Assembly (NCBI GenBank): GCA_044340025.1
Contig: JBIIUJ010000075.1
Coordinates: 1 to 12,104, forward strand
Reading direction: 5' to 3'
Length of the DNA: 12,104 nt
DNA from: JBIIUJ01 sp044340025
Lineage (GTDB): Bacteria > Pseudomonadota > Alphaproteobacteria > Caulobacterales > Aquidulcibacteraceae
Below, piece by piece: positions 5,441 to 12,104 of this stretch. A model generated the notes under the pieces. The model ran no database searches, was not told where the DNA came from, and was given only the letters and a program-made list of their open reading frames with translations. Made by a program: the position numbers and the translations under genes. Position 1 is the stretch's first letter. Each line of letters begins with the position of its first letter.

Positions 5441-8257
5441 ATGAGAAAGCACGAGAAAGCAGTGAGTCTTTTTGCGCTCGCGGCCGCCGCATCGGCGGTG
5501 ATCTGGGCGCCGGCGCCGACGCTGGCCGCCGAACAAGCCGCCGCTGGGCCGGTGGCCACCGGCGTTGCGGCCGCAGCGGAAGCCGCCGAGGCTGGCCCGC
5601 GCCGCAGCGATGCTGTCATCGTCACGGGCACGCGCGCGGTGGGGCGCACGGTTGCGGAATCGGCGGTGCCGGTGGACGTGATCAGCGCGGAAGCCATCGC
5701 CGACGTTTCCTTCACCGACACCCAGGACGTGCTCAAGACGCTCGTTCCGTCCTTCTTCACCTTCCGCCAGCCGATTTCCGACGGCGCGACCTTCATCCGC
5801 CCGGCCACGCTGCGCGGCCTGCCGCCAGACAAGACGCTGGTGCTCGTCAACGGCAAGCGGCGCCACCGCGCCTCGCTCGTCTCCACCGCCGGGTCCGGCC
5901 AGCAGGGCCCGGACGTGGCCACCATCCCGGCCTCCGCGCTGAAGACCGTTGAGGTGCTGCGCGATGGCGCGGGCGCGCAATATGGCTCGGACGCGATTGC
6001 GGGCGTTCTCAACTTCATCCTGAAGGACAGCCGCGAGGGTGGGGAGCTTCAGGTCCAGGTCGGCGGCTATGGCGAAGGCGATGGCGAGGACGTGCTGGTC
6101 TCCGGCAACATCGGTCTGCCCCTGCTCGAGAGCGGCTTCATCAACATCAGCCTCGAATACGCCACCAGCCAGGGCACCAATCGCGGCGCGGAGTTCAGCC
6201 GCCAGCAGAGCCCGCAGTTCGACGTGGGAACACAGCGCGGCTCCCAGTTCGACGTGGCGCTGTTCAAGGCGACCTATCCCGAGCTCGCCCGCCGGTTCGG
6301 CAACGGCCAGAAGTTCGACATGGGCAATGTCCAGCTCTGGGGCCAGCCGGAAAACACCGCCATCCGCGGCTTCATCAACGCCGGCTATGATTTCTCCGAC
6401 ACGCTCTCGGCCTACGCCTTCGGGAACTATTCCAATTCCGAGGGCTCGGGCGATTTCAACTATCGCTTTCCGGACCCTGAATTCGGCCGCGTGAACCCGA
6501 ACCCGAACGGGCGCCAGGCTGCAATCGGCCCGCCGATCCGGCTGCCGGACGGGCGGATCTGGACCGGCACCCTCCTTTTCCCCGTGGGCTATACGCCGCG
6601 CTTTTCCGGCCAGGTGACGGATTATTCGTTCGTCGGCGGCCTGCGCGGGGCGATCACCGATGCGCTGAACTTCGATCTGTCGGCGCGCTATGGCTACAAC
6701 AAGATCTCCTACACGATGACCGAGACGTGGAACCCGTCTCTGGGTCCCAATTCGCCCACCGCGTTCAAGCCGGGCGATCTGATCGCGGACGAATGGGCCG
6801 TGAACGCGGACTTCGCCTACACGCGCGACGTGGCGGCCTTCGCCGGCCCGCTCACCATCGCGTTTGGGGCGGAATACCGCGTTGAGGGCTACGAGATCAC
6901 GCTTGGCGACCGGGCGAGCTGGCAGGTGGGCCCCTATGCGGGCGCAGACCCCTGGGGCTTCTGCAACCTGACCCAGCCTGCCGCCACCCGCACCGCCACC
7001 GCGCGCGGTCTTGCGGCCGGCGTGACAGACATCAACTGCCGCAACGTGACAGGGCTCCCGGGCCTTGGCGTGGACAGCCGCGATCCGGTCTACAACACGC
7101 TGTCTGTCGGCTCTGACGGCTTCCCCGGCTATGGCCCGGCGGTGACGGGCTCCTCCGACCGCGACAGCTACGCCTTCTACATCGACGCCGAAGCCGACGT
7201 GACCGAGAGGCTCTTCATCGCGCTCGCGGCCCGCTATGAGAACTTCTCCGATTTCGGCGAAGCCAGCGATTTCAAGGTCGCCGGCCGGTTCGAGATCAAC
7301 GACTTCCTCGCCATTCGCGGCTCGGCGGGCACGGGCTTCCGGGCGCCGACGGTGGGCCAGCAGTTCACCACCAACGTCTCGACCGTGTTCATCAACGCTC
7401 TGCCGGTGAACACGGGGCTGTTTCCGGCATCCAACCCGGTGTCGCGTTTCCTCGGCGCCAAACCGCTCGGGCCGGAAGAGAGCGTCAGCTACACGGTGGG
7501 CTTCACCTCCAGCTTCTTCGACATCGATCTGACGGTGGATCTCTACCGCATCGAGATCGAGGATCAGTTCTGGACCACGCCGACGATCACGATCGCGGCT
7601 GGCTCGGCCCTCCAGCAGCAGCTGATTGCGGCCGGCGTTCCCGGCGCGGACTCCATCGGGGGCGTGCGCTTCTTCCAGAACGCGTTTGATTCCACCACCG
7701 AAGGCCTCGACATCGTGGCGACGCGGCGGTTCGACCTGGGCGACCTTGGCGTCACCAGTGTGACCGCGGCGTTCAACTACAATGTCTTCAAGGTCGGCAC
7801 GATCAAGGCGGGCTCGCCCACCAACCTGCTGTTCCAGGAAACCGACATCTTCGATCTGGAGAACAACGCCCCGAACTGGCGCGGCAACGTCACGGCCAAC
7901 CACTCCATCGGCAATTGGGGCGGCCTGTTGCGGGCGAACTTCGTGGGCGCCTACGATCATTCGGCCTGCCAGCCGGCCCCAGCGCGCACGATCTTCACCT
8001 GCCCGGTGACGGCGGCGAGCCCCACCGGCCTTCTGCGTCAGGCCTTCGCGGCCGAAGTGCAGTTCGACGCGGAAGTCTCCTACGATTTCGAGTTCGGGCT
8101 GGCGGTCGCATTCGGCATCCGCAACCTGCTCGACAGCTATCCCGAAGAAGGCAACCCGCTGCTCGGAGAGACCACCAACGGCCGGATCTACCGCTCCGAC
8201 AGCCCGGTGGACTGGCAGGGCCGGTTCTTCTACCTGCGCGCCAAGCAGACGTTCTGA
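5441..8257 (+). CDS. TonB-dependent outer-membrane receptor (large, about 938 aa)
   Basis: This receptor imports a chelate or other large ligand through the outer membrane using energy from TonB-ExbBD. I start it at ATG 5441, giving 938 residues. GGAG (5430-5433) lies 7 bases upstream and the protein then begins directly with a signal peptide (1-29, ending TLA before AEQ). The upstream in-frame ATG at 5384 would bury the signal. A TonB box (DAVIVTGT, 57-64) precedes a plug domain (about 74-195, with LVLVNGKRRHR and EVLRDGAGAQYGSDAIAGV). The barrel ends in a terminal Phe (RAKQTF), as required by the assembly machinery. Two cysteine pairs (Cys508/533, Cys843/854) probably make disulfides in surface loops. 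It ends at a strong terminator (8293-8324). It is divergent from the acylase operon, suggesting a shared ligand. The ligand is unknown. Confidence 0.93.
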   Translation: MRKHEKAVSLFALAAAASAVIWAPAPTLAAEQAAAGPVATGVAAAAEAAEAGPRRSDAVIVTGTRAVGRTVAESAVPVDVISAEAIADVSFTDTQDVLKTLVPSFFTFRQPISDGATFIRPATLRGLPPDKTLVLVNGKRRHRASLVSTAGSGQQGPDVATIPASALKTVEVLRDGAGAQYGSDAIAGVLNFILKDSREGGELQVQVGGYGEGDGEDVLVSGNIGLPLLESGFINISLEYATSQGTNRGAEFSRQQSPQFDVGTQRGSQFDVALFKATYPELARRFGNGQKFDMGNVQLWGQPENTAIRGFINAGYDFSDTLSAYAFGNYSNSEGSGDFNYRFPDPEFGRVNPNPNGRQAAIGPPIRLPDGRIWTGTLLFPVGYTPRFSGQVTDYSFVGGLRGAITDALNFDLSARYGYNKISYTMTETWNPSLGPNSPTAFKPGDLIADEWAVNADFAYTRDVAAFAGPLTIAFGAEYRVEGYEITLGDRASWQVGPYAGADPWGFCNLTQPAATRTATARGLAAGVTDINCRNVTGLPGLGVDSRDPVYNTLSVGSDGFPGYGPAVTGSSDRDSYAFYIDAEADVTERLFIALAARYENFSDFGEASDFKVAGRFEINDFLAIRGSAGTGFRAPTVGQQFTTNVSTVFINALPVNTGLFPASNPVSRFLGAKPLGPEESVSYTVGFTSSFFDIDLTVDLYRIEIEDQFWTTPTITIAAGSALQQQLIAAGVPGADSIGGVRFFQNAFDSTTEGLDIVATRRFDLGDLGVTSVTAAFNYNVFKVGTIKAGSPTNLLFQETDIFDLENNAPNWRGNVTANHSIGNWGGLLRANFVGAYDHSACQPAPARTIFTCPVTAASPTGLLRQAFAAEVQFDAEVSYDFEFGLAVAFGIRNLLDSYPEEGNPLLGETTNGRIYRSDSPVDWQGRFFYLRAKQTF

Positions 8258-8292
8258 GCGCCTAACAGTTAGAATTTCTGAGCCAGAGATTG

Positions 8293-8324
8293 AGCCCGAC
8301 GGCCTTGCGGCCCCGGGCTTTTTT
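8293..8324 (+). terminator. Rho-independent terminator of the first TonB receptor gene
   Basis: AGCCCG (8293-8298) pairs with CGGGCT (8314-8319). Inside, GGCC (8301-8304) pairs with GGCC (8309-8312) around a TTGC loop. Six T's follow (8319-8324). It lies 36 bases after the receptor stop codon. Confidence 0.85.
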
Positions 8325-8803
8325 CTGTTGTCTTGCACCATGGGCACTGCGCCCTGGGGTGATCGCCCCGCCCAGCGATCCGCGGATTTTGAGCCTGCAG
8401 CTTGCCCCGCGTCACCAAAGGCTAAAGCGCACGGCGCCCTGAGCGACGGCTTGGTGCGTCGTGTTTCCACCGCGAAGGAGACACGTCGATGACCCGATCC
8501 TGTTGGTGTCCAAGTTAGGACAGACACCCCAAACCCCTCTTTAAGTTGCGTTTTTCGAACGCGCTCGTTCAGAAAGTTGTCCCTATGCCCGCTTCAACGC
8601 CTGAAGTCCGGGAGCGATATGACGCGCCCGCGCTCCACCCCATCCACGCCGAAAGCGCCCAGCGTCTTCAGCCGGGCTCGCGCGCCCTTGCGACAGCCCA
8701 TGGCGCTCAAGACGCCACGATCGTGCTGACGCCACGGCTGATCCATCGCCTCGCGGTCGAGGGCTTGCTCCCCTGATGGCTGCATGAACCGTTAGATTCT
8801 CTT
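8325..8803. other. Intergenic stretch without a convincing gene; possible gene remnant
   Basis: About 480 bases between two transcription signals. A good ribosome binding site and ATG at 8475-8491 open only a nine-codon frame (see the separate entry). An open frame at 8585-8776 (from ATG, 63 residues; a TTG at 8546 would give 76) has no ribosome binding site, no recognisable domain and a visibly lower share of G/C third positions than the neighbouring genes. The opposite-strand frame 8594-8785 is no better supported. It may be decayed coding DNA. I see nothing assignable in 8325-8470. Confidence 0.4.
8475..8528 (+). other. Strong RBS plus nine-codon ORF running into an inverted repeat
   Basis: AAGGAG (8475-8480) sits 8 bases before ATG 8489, a textbook gene start, yet the frame stops after MTRSCWCPS (TAG 8516-8518). 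The coding part runs into nested inverted repeats: GGTGTC (8505-8510) with GACACC (8523-8528), and TGTCC (8507-8511) with GGACA (8518-8522). Two readings are possible. One is a gene broken by insertion or deletion, with an insertion-sequence end beginning near TGTTGGTGTCC at 8501. The other is a short leader peptide with a regulatory hairpin. I have no evidence that decides between them. Confidence 0.3.
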
Positions 8804-8882
8804 GAGCCCGCGTATCTCCTCCTCCCTGACGCGCGGGCTCGGCGGCCGGGGCCCCAGAGCAATAGCCCCGGCCGCCCTTTTT
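8804..8882 (+). ncRNA. Candidate CcsR/cuckoo-like small RNA or 5' leader with CCUCCUCCC loop
   Basis: GAGCCCGCG (8804-8812) and CGCGGGCTC (8832-8840) form a perfect 9-bp stem. Its 19-base loop contains CCTCCTCCC at 8818-8826. This stem abuts a 12-bp terminator stem and T-run. Small RNAs of alphaproteobacteria known as CcsR (Rhodobacter) and cuckoo RNAs (Rhizobiales) carry CCUCCUCCC in hairpin loops; the motif is complementary to Shine-Dalgarno sequences. Size (about 79 bases) and order of elements fit that class, but the second loop here lacks the motif. A weak -10-like TAGATT (8793-8798) would start transcription near 8805; no good -35 is seen. It may equally be the regulated 5' leader of the dipeptidase-like gene. 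Confidence 0.5.
8841..8882 (+). terminator. Strong Rho-independent terminator (possible attenuator) before the dipeptidase-like gene
   Basis: GGCGGCCGGGGC (8841-8852) pairs perfectly with GCCCCGGCCGCC (8865-8876) around a 12-base loop, then C and five T's (8878-8882). Only 17 bases separate the T-run from the start codon at 8900, too few for a promoter. Transcripts of the downstream gene must therefore read through this hairpin, so it probably acts as an attenuator. Confidence 0.8.
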
Positions 8883-8899
8883 CCCGAAAGGCGATCACA

Positions 8900-10138
8900 A
8901 TGACCTACAAGTTCCCGCGCGCATCTGCGCTCGCCCTGCTGCTTGCCCTGTCGGCGGTTCAAGCGTCGGCTCAGGCGGCAGCCCAGAGCCGCGATCCCTC
9001 CGCCGCCGAGCGTATCCACCGCGCCGCGCTCGTGATCGACGCCCATGCAGACCTCCCCGCGCCCTATGATTTCGGGGCTAGCTGGCCAGCCGCCGACGCC
9101 GCCGATCAGGTTGCGCCGGCCCTGCTGAGCGCGGGCGCGGTGGATGCGGTGTTTCTGTCGGTCTTTGTGCCGCAAGGTGAGAACAGCCCGGAGCGGATCG
9201 CCGCCGCGCGGCAGGAAGCGGAGGCCAAGCTCGCCTTCATCAACCGGCGCATCGCAGCCGAGCCTGCTCGCCTGAGGCTCGCGCGGAGCGCAGACGAGAT
9301 CGAGCAGATCGCAACGCAGGGGCGCACGGCGGTACTGATTGGTTTGCTCAACGCCTATCCTCTCGGCAGCGCAGCCGACCTCAGCGCTTTCTATCGGGAG
9401 GGCGTGCGGGTGGTGGGGTTCACGCACGCGGGCCACAATCGGTTTGCAGACAGCTCCCGCCCCCAGCCGCGCGATGGCGGCCGCAGCAATGGCGGACTGT
9501 CGGCGGAGGGCGAGGCGCTGGTGGCCGAAGCCAATCGCCTGGGCGTGCTTCTGGACGTCTCGCAGCTCTCCACGCCGGCTTTCCTGGAAGCGGTCGCCCT
9601 CTCCCGGGCGCCGGTCATCGCCAGCCACTCAGGGGTGAGGAGTGTCGTGAACAGCGCGCGCAATCTGTCTGACGCTGAACTTGACGCGCTCAAGGCCAAG
9701 GGCGGCGTGGTCAGCATTGTTGCGTTCAGCAGCTATCTGAAGCCGGTTCCGGCGGAAAATCAGGCCAGGATCGCCGCCGTTCGCGCCCGCTACGGCGCCG
9801 TCAATGGCTATGAAGGCCTGTCGGCGGAGCGCCGCGCGGCTTTGTCCGCCGAGATCCGCGCCCTGACGCCGCAAGCCGACGTCGGCGATCTTGTGGCCTC
9901 GATCGATTATGCCGTGCGCCGCATCGGGATCGACCATGTCGCCATCAGCTCCGACTTCAACCATGGCGGCGGGGTGGAGGGGTGGCGAGACGCCAGCCAG
10001 ACCAGCGCGGTGACCCGCGCGCTTCTGGAGCGCGGCTTTTCAGAAACCGATATCGCCAAGCTTTGGGGCGGCAACGTTCTGCGTGTGCTGCGTGCGGCCG
10101 AGCAGGCGGCGCCCGCCCGAGTGGCGCTCGCGCGGTGA
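8900..10138 (+). CDS. Secreted M19 (renal dipeptidase family) protein with altered metal ligands
   Basis: This 412-residue protein has a Sec signal peptide (about 1-25, ending ASAQ) and a full-length M19 amidohydrolase fold, so it acts in the periplasm. AAAGG (8887-8891) lies 8 bases before the ATG. M19 enzymes normally hydrolyse dipeptides with two zinc ions. By motif alignment to human renal dipeptidase, these residues are kept: His49 and Asp51 (DAHADLP), His176 (FTHAGHN), His243 (IASHS), Arg254 and Asp352 (SSDF). The bridging Glu of the GVE motif is Leu150 (GLLNAY), and the His of the DVSH motif is Gln222 (DVSQLS). Two of three second-site zinc ligands are thus missing, so ordinary dipeptidase activity is doubtful. 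It may bind one metal, use another chemistry, or belong to a divergent subfamily, like pseudomonad PvdM in departing from plain dipeptidase work. The second TonB receptor follows on the same strand after 166 bases. Confidence 0.85.
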   Translation: MTYKFPRASALALLLALSAVQASAQAAAQSRDPSAAERIHRAALVIDAHADLPAPYDFGASWPAADAADQVAPALLSAGAVDAVFLSVFVPQGENSPERIAAARQEAEAKLAFINRRIAAEPARLRLARSADEIEQIATQGRTAVLIGLLNAYPLGSAADLSAFYREGVRVVGFTHAGHNRFADSSRPQPRDGGRSNGGLSAEGEALVAEANRLGVLLDVSQLSTPAFLEAVALSRAPVIASHSGVRSVVNSARNLSDAELDALKAKGGVVSIVAFSSYLKPVPAENQARIAAVRARYGAVNGYEGLSAERRAALSAEIRALTPQADVGDLVASIDYAVRRIGIDHVAISSDFNHGGGVEGWRDASQTSAVTRALLERGFSETDIAKLWGGNVLRVLRAAEQAAPARVALAR

Positions 10139-10193
10139 GGAAACAGGCGCCGGCCGCCCAAACAGTAACCAGATTGTGAAGGGGGCCGGGCGT

Positions 10194-10226
10194 GGCTGGC
10201 GCGGTTCTGCCCAAAGGCTGGCGCGG
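10194..10226. promoter_or_regulatory. 11-bp direct repeat, 22 bp apart, upstream of the second TonB receptor gene
   Basis: GGCTGGCGCGG occurs at 10194-10204 and again at 10216-10226. The offset of 22 bases is about two helical turns, so both copies face the same side of the DNA, as expected of a tandem activator or repressor site. A weak -10-like GATAGT (10241-10246) follows with CTGGCG (10218-10223) at -35 distance, inside the second copy. Role inferred from spacing and position only. I see no clear terminator for the upstream gene in this gap. Confidence 0.35.
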
Positions 10227-10304
10227 ATTTCATCGCTGCGGATAGTCTGCCGGTAGGGGAACGCCGCCAGTCAGACGTGAAATCACGCAATTGGGGGACA
10301 CGAG

Positions 10305-12104
10305 ATGCAGCACAAGGGAACGAGCCGCGCGGCGGCGCTGGGCGGAGCAGCGCTTGCCGCCCTTATCGTGGGCGCCGCCCGCGCCGAGGAGCAGCCGGCC
10401 GAGGCTGGCGCGAGCCAGGCCGACACGGTGGTGGTGACCGGCCGGCGGGTGTCGGAGGCGGCGTCCGCGATCGGCACAGACCAGACCCGCAACACCATCT
10501 CCATCACGCAGGAGGCGCTGCTGTCTGCGCCCTCCGGCATCTCGGGCCTGAAGATGCTTGAGAGCCTGCCCGGCTTCAACGTGCAGGCGAACGATGCGCT
10601 CGGCCTCTATGAATTCGGCAATTCGGTGTTTGTGCGGGCCTTCGGCTTCCGCCAGATCGGCTTCGTGCTCGACAACATCCCGATGGGCCGGGCCGATCAG
10701 TTCGGCGGCAGCCCCATCTTCCGCTATGTGGACAACGAGAACCTCGGCCGCATCGTGGCGAGCCCCGGGGCGGGCGATGTGGCGCTGCCGTCCTATTCCT
10801 CGCTCGGGCCGATGGTGAGCTATTTCACCAATGCGCCGTCGGGCGAGTTTGGCGGCACGGTGGGGATCACCACCGGCTCGGACAATCTTCTGCGCAGCTT
10901 CGTTCGGCTCGAGACGGGCACGTGGAACGGGTTTTCGGCCTATGTCTCGCGCTCGAAAATCGATTCAGACCTCTGGCGCGGTCCCGGCACGATCGACCGC
11001 GAACACATCGAAGCAAAGATCCAGTACGACCACGACAATGGCGCGACCGTGGCGTTCAACTTCGTCTACAACGACTTTTTTGACTACGACACGCCAGCGA
11101 TCTCGAGAGCGCAGTATCTGGGCACTACGACGCCGCCCGATCTGTTCGGCCGCAAGGGGCGCTTCTTTCCCTATCTGGGCACAGTGCCGAACCTGCCGGT
11201 GACCGTGCCGGGCATCCCTTTCTCGAACACGGCTCACAACCAGTATTTCGAGCAGGCGGTGAATGATCGGCGCGACATTCTCTATGGCCTCACCGCCGAG
11301 CTGCCGGTCACGGATGCGCTGACGGTCAAGAGCACGGTCTATTACGAGGACAAGACGGGGTTTGGCACCTCGCCGGAGGCCTACGCCACCTCGCTAACCG
11401 CGCATAATGCGCAGCGCCTGATCATCCCGGGCCTCGTGGCCCCGCGCGGCCTGCAATATGGCCTCTCCACGGTGGATGGCACGCGCCTTGGCCTCATCAC
11501 CCAGGCGACGCTGGAAACGGGCGCCCACACGCTGAACTTCGGCCTCTGGGTGGAAGACGACGACTACACCCGCGGTCAGGCGCGCTACAACATGAGCAAC
11601 GGCGACCCTGCCGGCCGGCCGCTGCTCAACGAGCCGGTGCACCTGCAAAGGCTCTACACCTCCACCCGCGACACGACGCAGATCTGGGTCAAGGACACGA
11701 TCAGCCTGTTCGACAATCGCGTCAGCCTCGAGCTGGGCGCCAAGGCGCTCCAGATCGATTACGAGATTTCCGGCTTCCGCCTCCCGTCCGATTACATCAA
11801 CCGGCGCCAGCCGCGCATTCCCGAAACCTACGAGGATTTCTTCCTGCCCCAGATCGGCCTGGTCTGGAACATCACGCGCATGGAGCAGTTCTTCGTTTCC
11901 TATGCGGAGAATTTCGCCTTCCCGCAGGGCGCGGACGATATCTTCTCGCTCGCGAGCCCGGCTGCGCCCAATCCGGCAGCGGAAGAGAGCAAGAACTTCG
12001 AGATCGGCCTGCGCGCCAATCACCCCACCTTCAACGGGGCGATCGCGGCCTATTTCACGACGTTCGACAACCGGCTTCAGTCGTTCGCCTCGCCCGTGCC
12101 GGGA
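10305..12104 (+). CDS. TonB-dependent outer-membrane receptor, 3' end cut off by the window
   Basis: The frame is open from ATG 10305 to the right edge, giving the first 600 residues. GGGGGA (10293-10298) is a good ribosome binding site 6 bases upstream. A signal peptide spans about 1-27 (AARA before EEQ). A TonB box (ADTVVVTGR, 39-47) precedes a plug of about 60-178, with the family pattern VLDNIPMG (121-128) and RIVASPGAGDVALPS; beta-barrel strands follow to the edge. Plug motifs differ from those of the receptor at 5441-8257, which has the LVLVNGKRRHR form, and this protein shows no cysteines in the visible part. The two are therefore not recent duplicates and probably take different ligands or ligand forms. 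Its position behind the dipeptidase-like gene suggests a peptide-like or chelate ligand; identity unknown. Confidence 0.92.
   Translation, partial: MQHKGTSRAAALGGAALAALIVGAARAEEQPAEAGASQADTVVVTGRRVSEAASAIGTDQTRNTISITQEALLSAPSGISGLKMLESLPGFNVQANDALGLYEFGNSVFVRAFGFRQIGFVLDNIPMGRADQFGGSPIFRYVDNENLGRIVASPGAGDVALPSYSSLGPMVSYFTNAPSGEFGGTVGITTGSDNLLRSFVRLETGTWNGFSAYVSRSKIDSDLWRGPGTIDREHIEAKIQYDHDNGATVAFNFVYNDFFDYDTPAISRAQYLGTTTPPDLFGRKGRFFPYLGTVPNLPVTVPGIPFSNTAHNQYFEQAVNDRRDILYGLTAELPVTDALTVKSTVYYEDKTGFGTSPEAYATSLTAHNAQRLIIPGLVAPRGLQYGLSTVDGTRLGLITQATLETGAHTLNFGLWVEDDDYTRGQARYNMSNGDPAGRPLLNEPVHLQRLYTSTRDTTQIWVKDTISLFDNRVSLELGAKALQIDYEISGFRLPSDYINRRQPRIPETYEDFFLPQIGLVWNITRMEQFFVSYAENFAFPQGADDIFSLASPAAPNPAAEESKNFEIGLRANHPTFNGAIAAYFTTFDNRLQSFASPVPG

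Noticed and set aside
5435..8527. A 1030-codon open frame on the minus strand opposite the first TonB receptor gene
   Set aside because: Same cause: it mirrors the receptor reading frame, has biased composition and shows no recognisable domain.
8546..8776. A 76-codon frame from TTG (63 from ATG 8585) between the receptor and dipeptidase-like genes
   Set aside because: No ribosome binding site at either start, no recognisable domain, and weaker coding composition than its neighbours. Kept only as a possible remnant.
8760..8882. A trp-type attenuator with a leader peptide
   Set aside because: Only tiny frames (MAA, MNR) occur just upstream and I could not draw an alternative pairing between the two hairpins, so ribosome-stalling control is not supported. 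A small RNA or other attenuation remains open.
1..12104. tRNA, rRNA, CRISPR array, NRPS or phage genes
   Set aside because: I saw no cloverleaf, no regularly spaced repeats, no adenylation or condensation motifs and no phage structural genes in the window.

Overview
The window is GC-rich, densely coded DNA that looks alphaproteobacterial, most likely from the Caulobacterales/Maricaulales group. That placement is an inference. It rests on the long TonB-dependent receptors, two TTG starts, a TCATCCTCGCGCAAGCGA-type intergenic repeat, and a CCUCCUCCC hairpin of the kind known from alphaproteobacterial small RNAs.

Layout. Positions 1-102 are probably the 3' end of a gene that starts outside the window. 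An imperfect palindromic intergenic repeat follows (113-189). Next is a compact two-gene unit: a small XRE-type regulator (316-549) overlapping by one base a four-helix membrane protein (549-1052), with a TTGACA promoter and a perfect palindrome over the likely -10. Facing it on the minus strand is a probable operon read from about 5145 down to 1058: a TauE/SafE-type permease, a Tat-exported PLP aminotransferase and a secreted Ntn-hydrolase acylase. Across a 295-bp divergent intergenic region, a large TonB-dependent receptor (5441-8257) reads rightward and ends at a strong terminator. A 642-bp gap follows with no convincing protein gene. It holds a possible broken gene start or insertion-sequence end, then a hairpin with CCTCCTCCC in its loop abutting a second hairpin with a T-run. 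That pair sits immediately before an M19 dipeptidase-like protein (8900-10138). A second TonB-dependent receptor starts at 10305 and runs off the right edge.

How the genes may work together. Both receptors would bring a large or chelated ligand across the outer membrane. The acylase, aminotransferase and dipeptidase-like protein all carry export signals and would act on it in the periplasm, and the permease would move a small anion across the inner membrane. The parts list resembles the periplasmic maturation set of pyoverdine in Pseudomonas: the Ntn acylase PvdQ, the Tat-exported PLP enzymes PvdN/PtaA and the dipeptidase-like PvdM. No NRPS is visible here, so import and breakdown of an acylated peptide or amide is at least as likely as siderophore processing.

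The observations most worth checking are the CCTCCTCCC hairpin plus terminator sitting in the dipeptidase leader, the dipeptidase-like protein lacking two expected metal ligands, and the Tat-exported aminotransferase next to an acylase.
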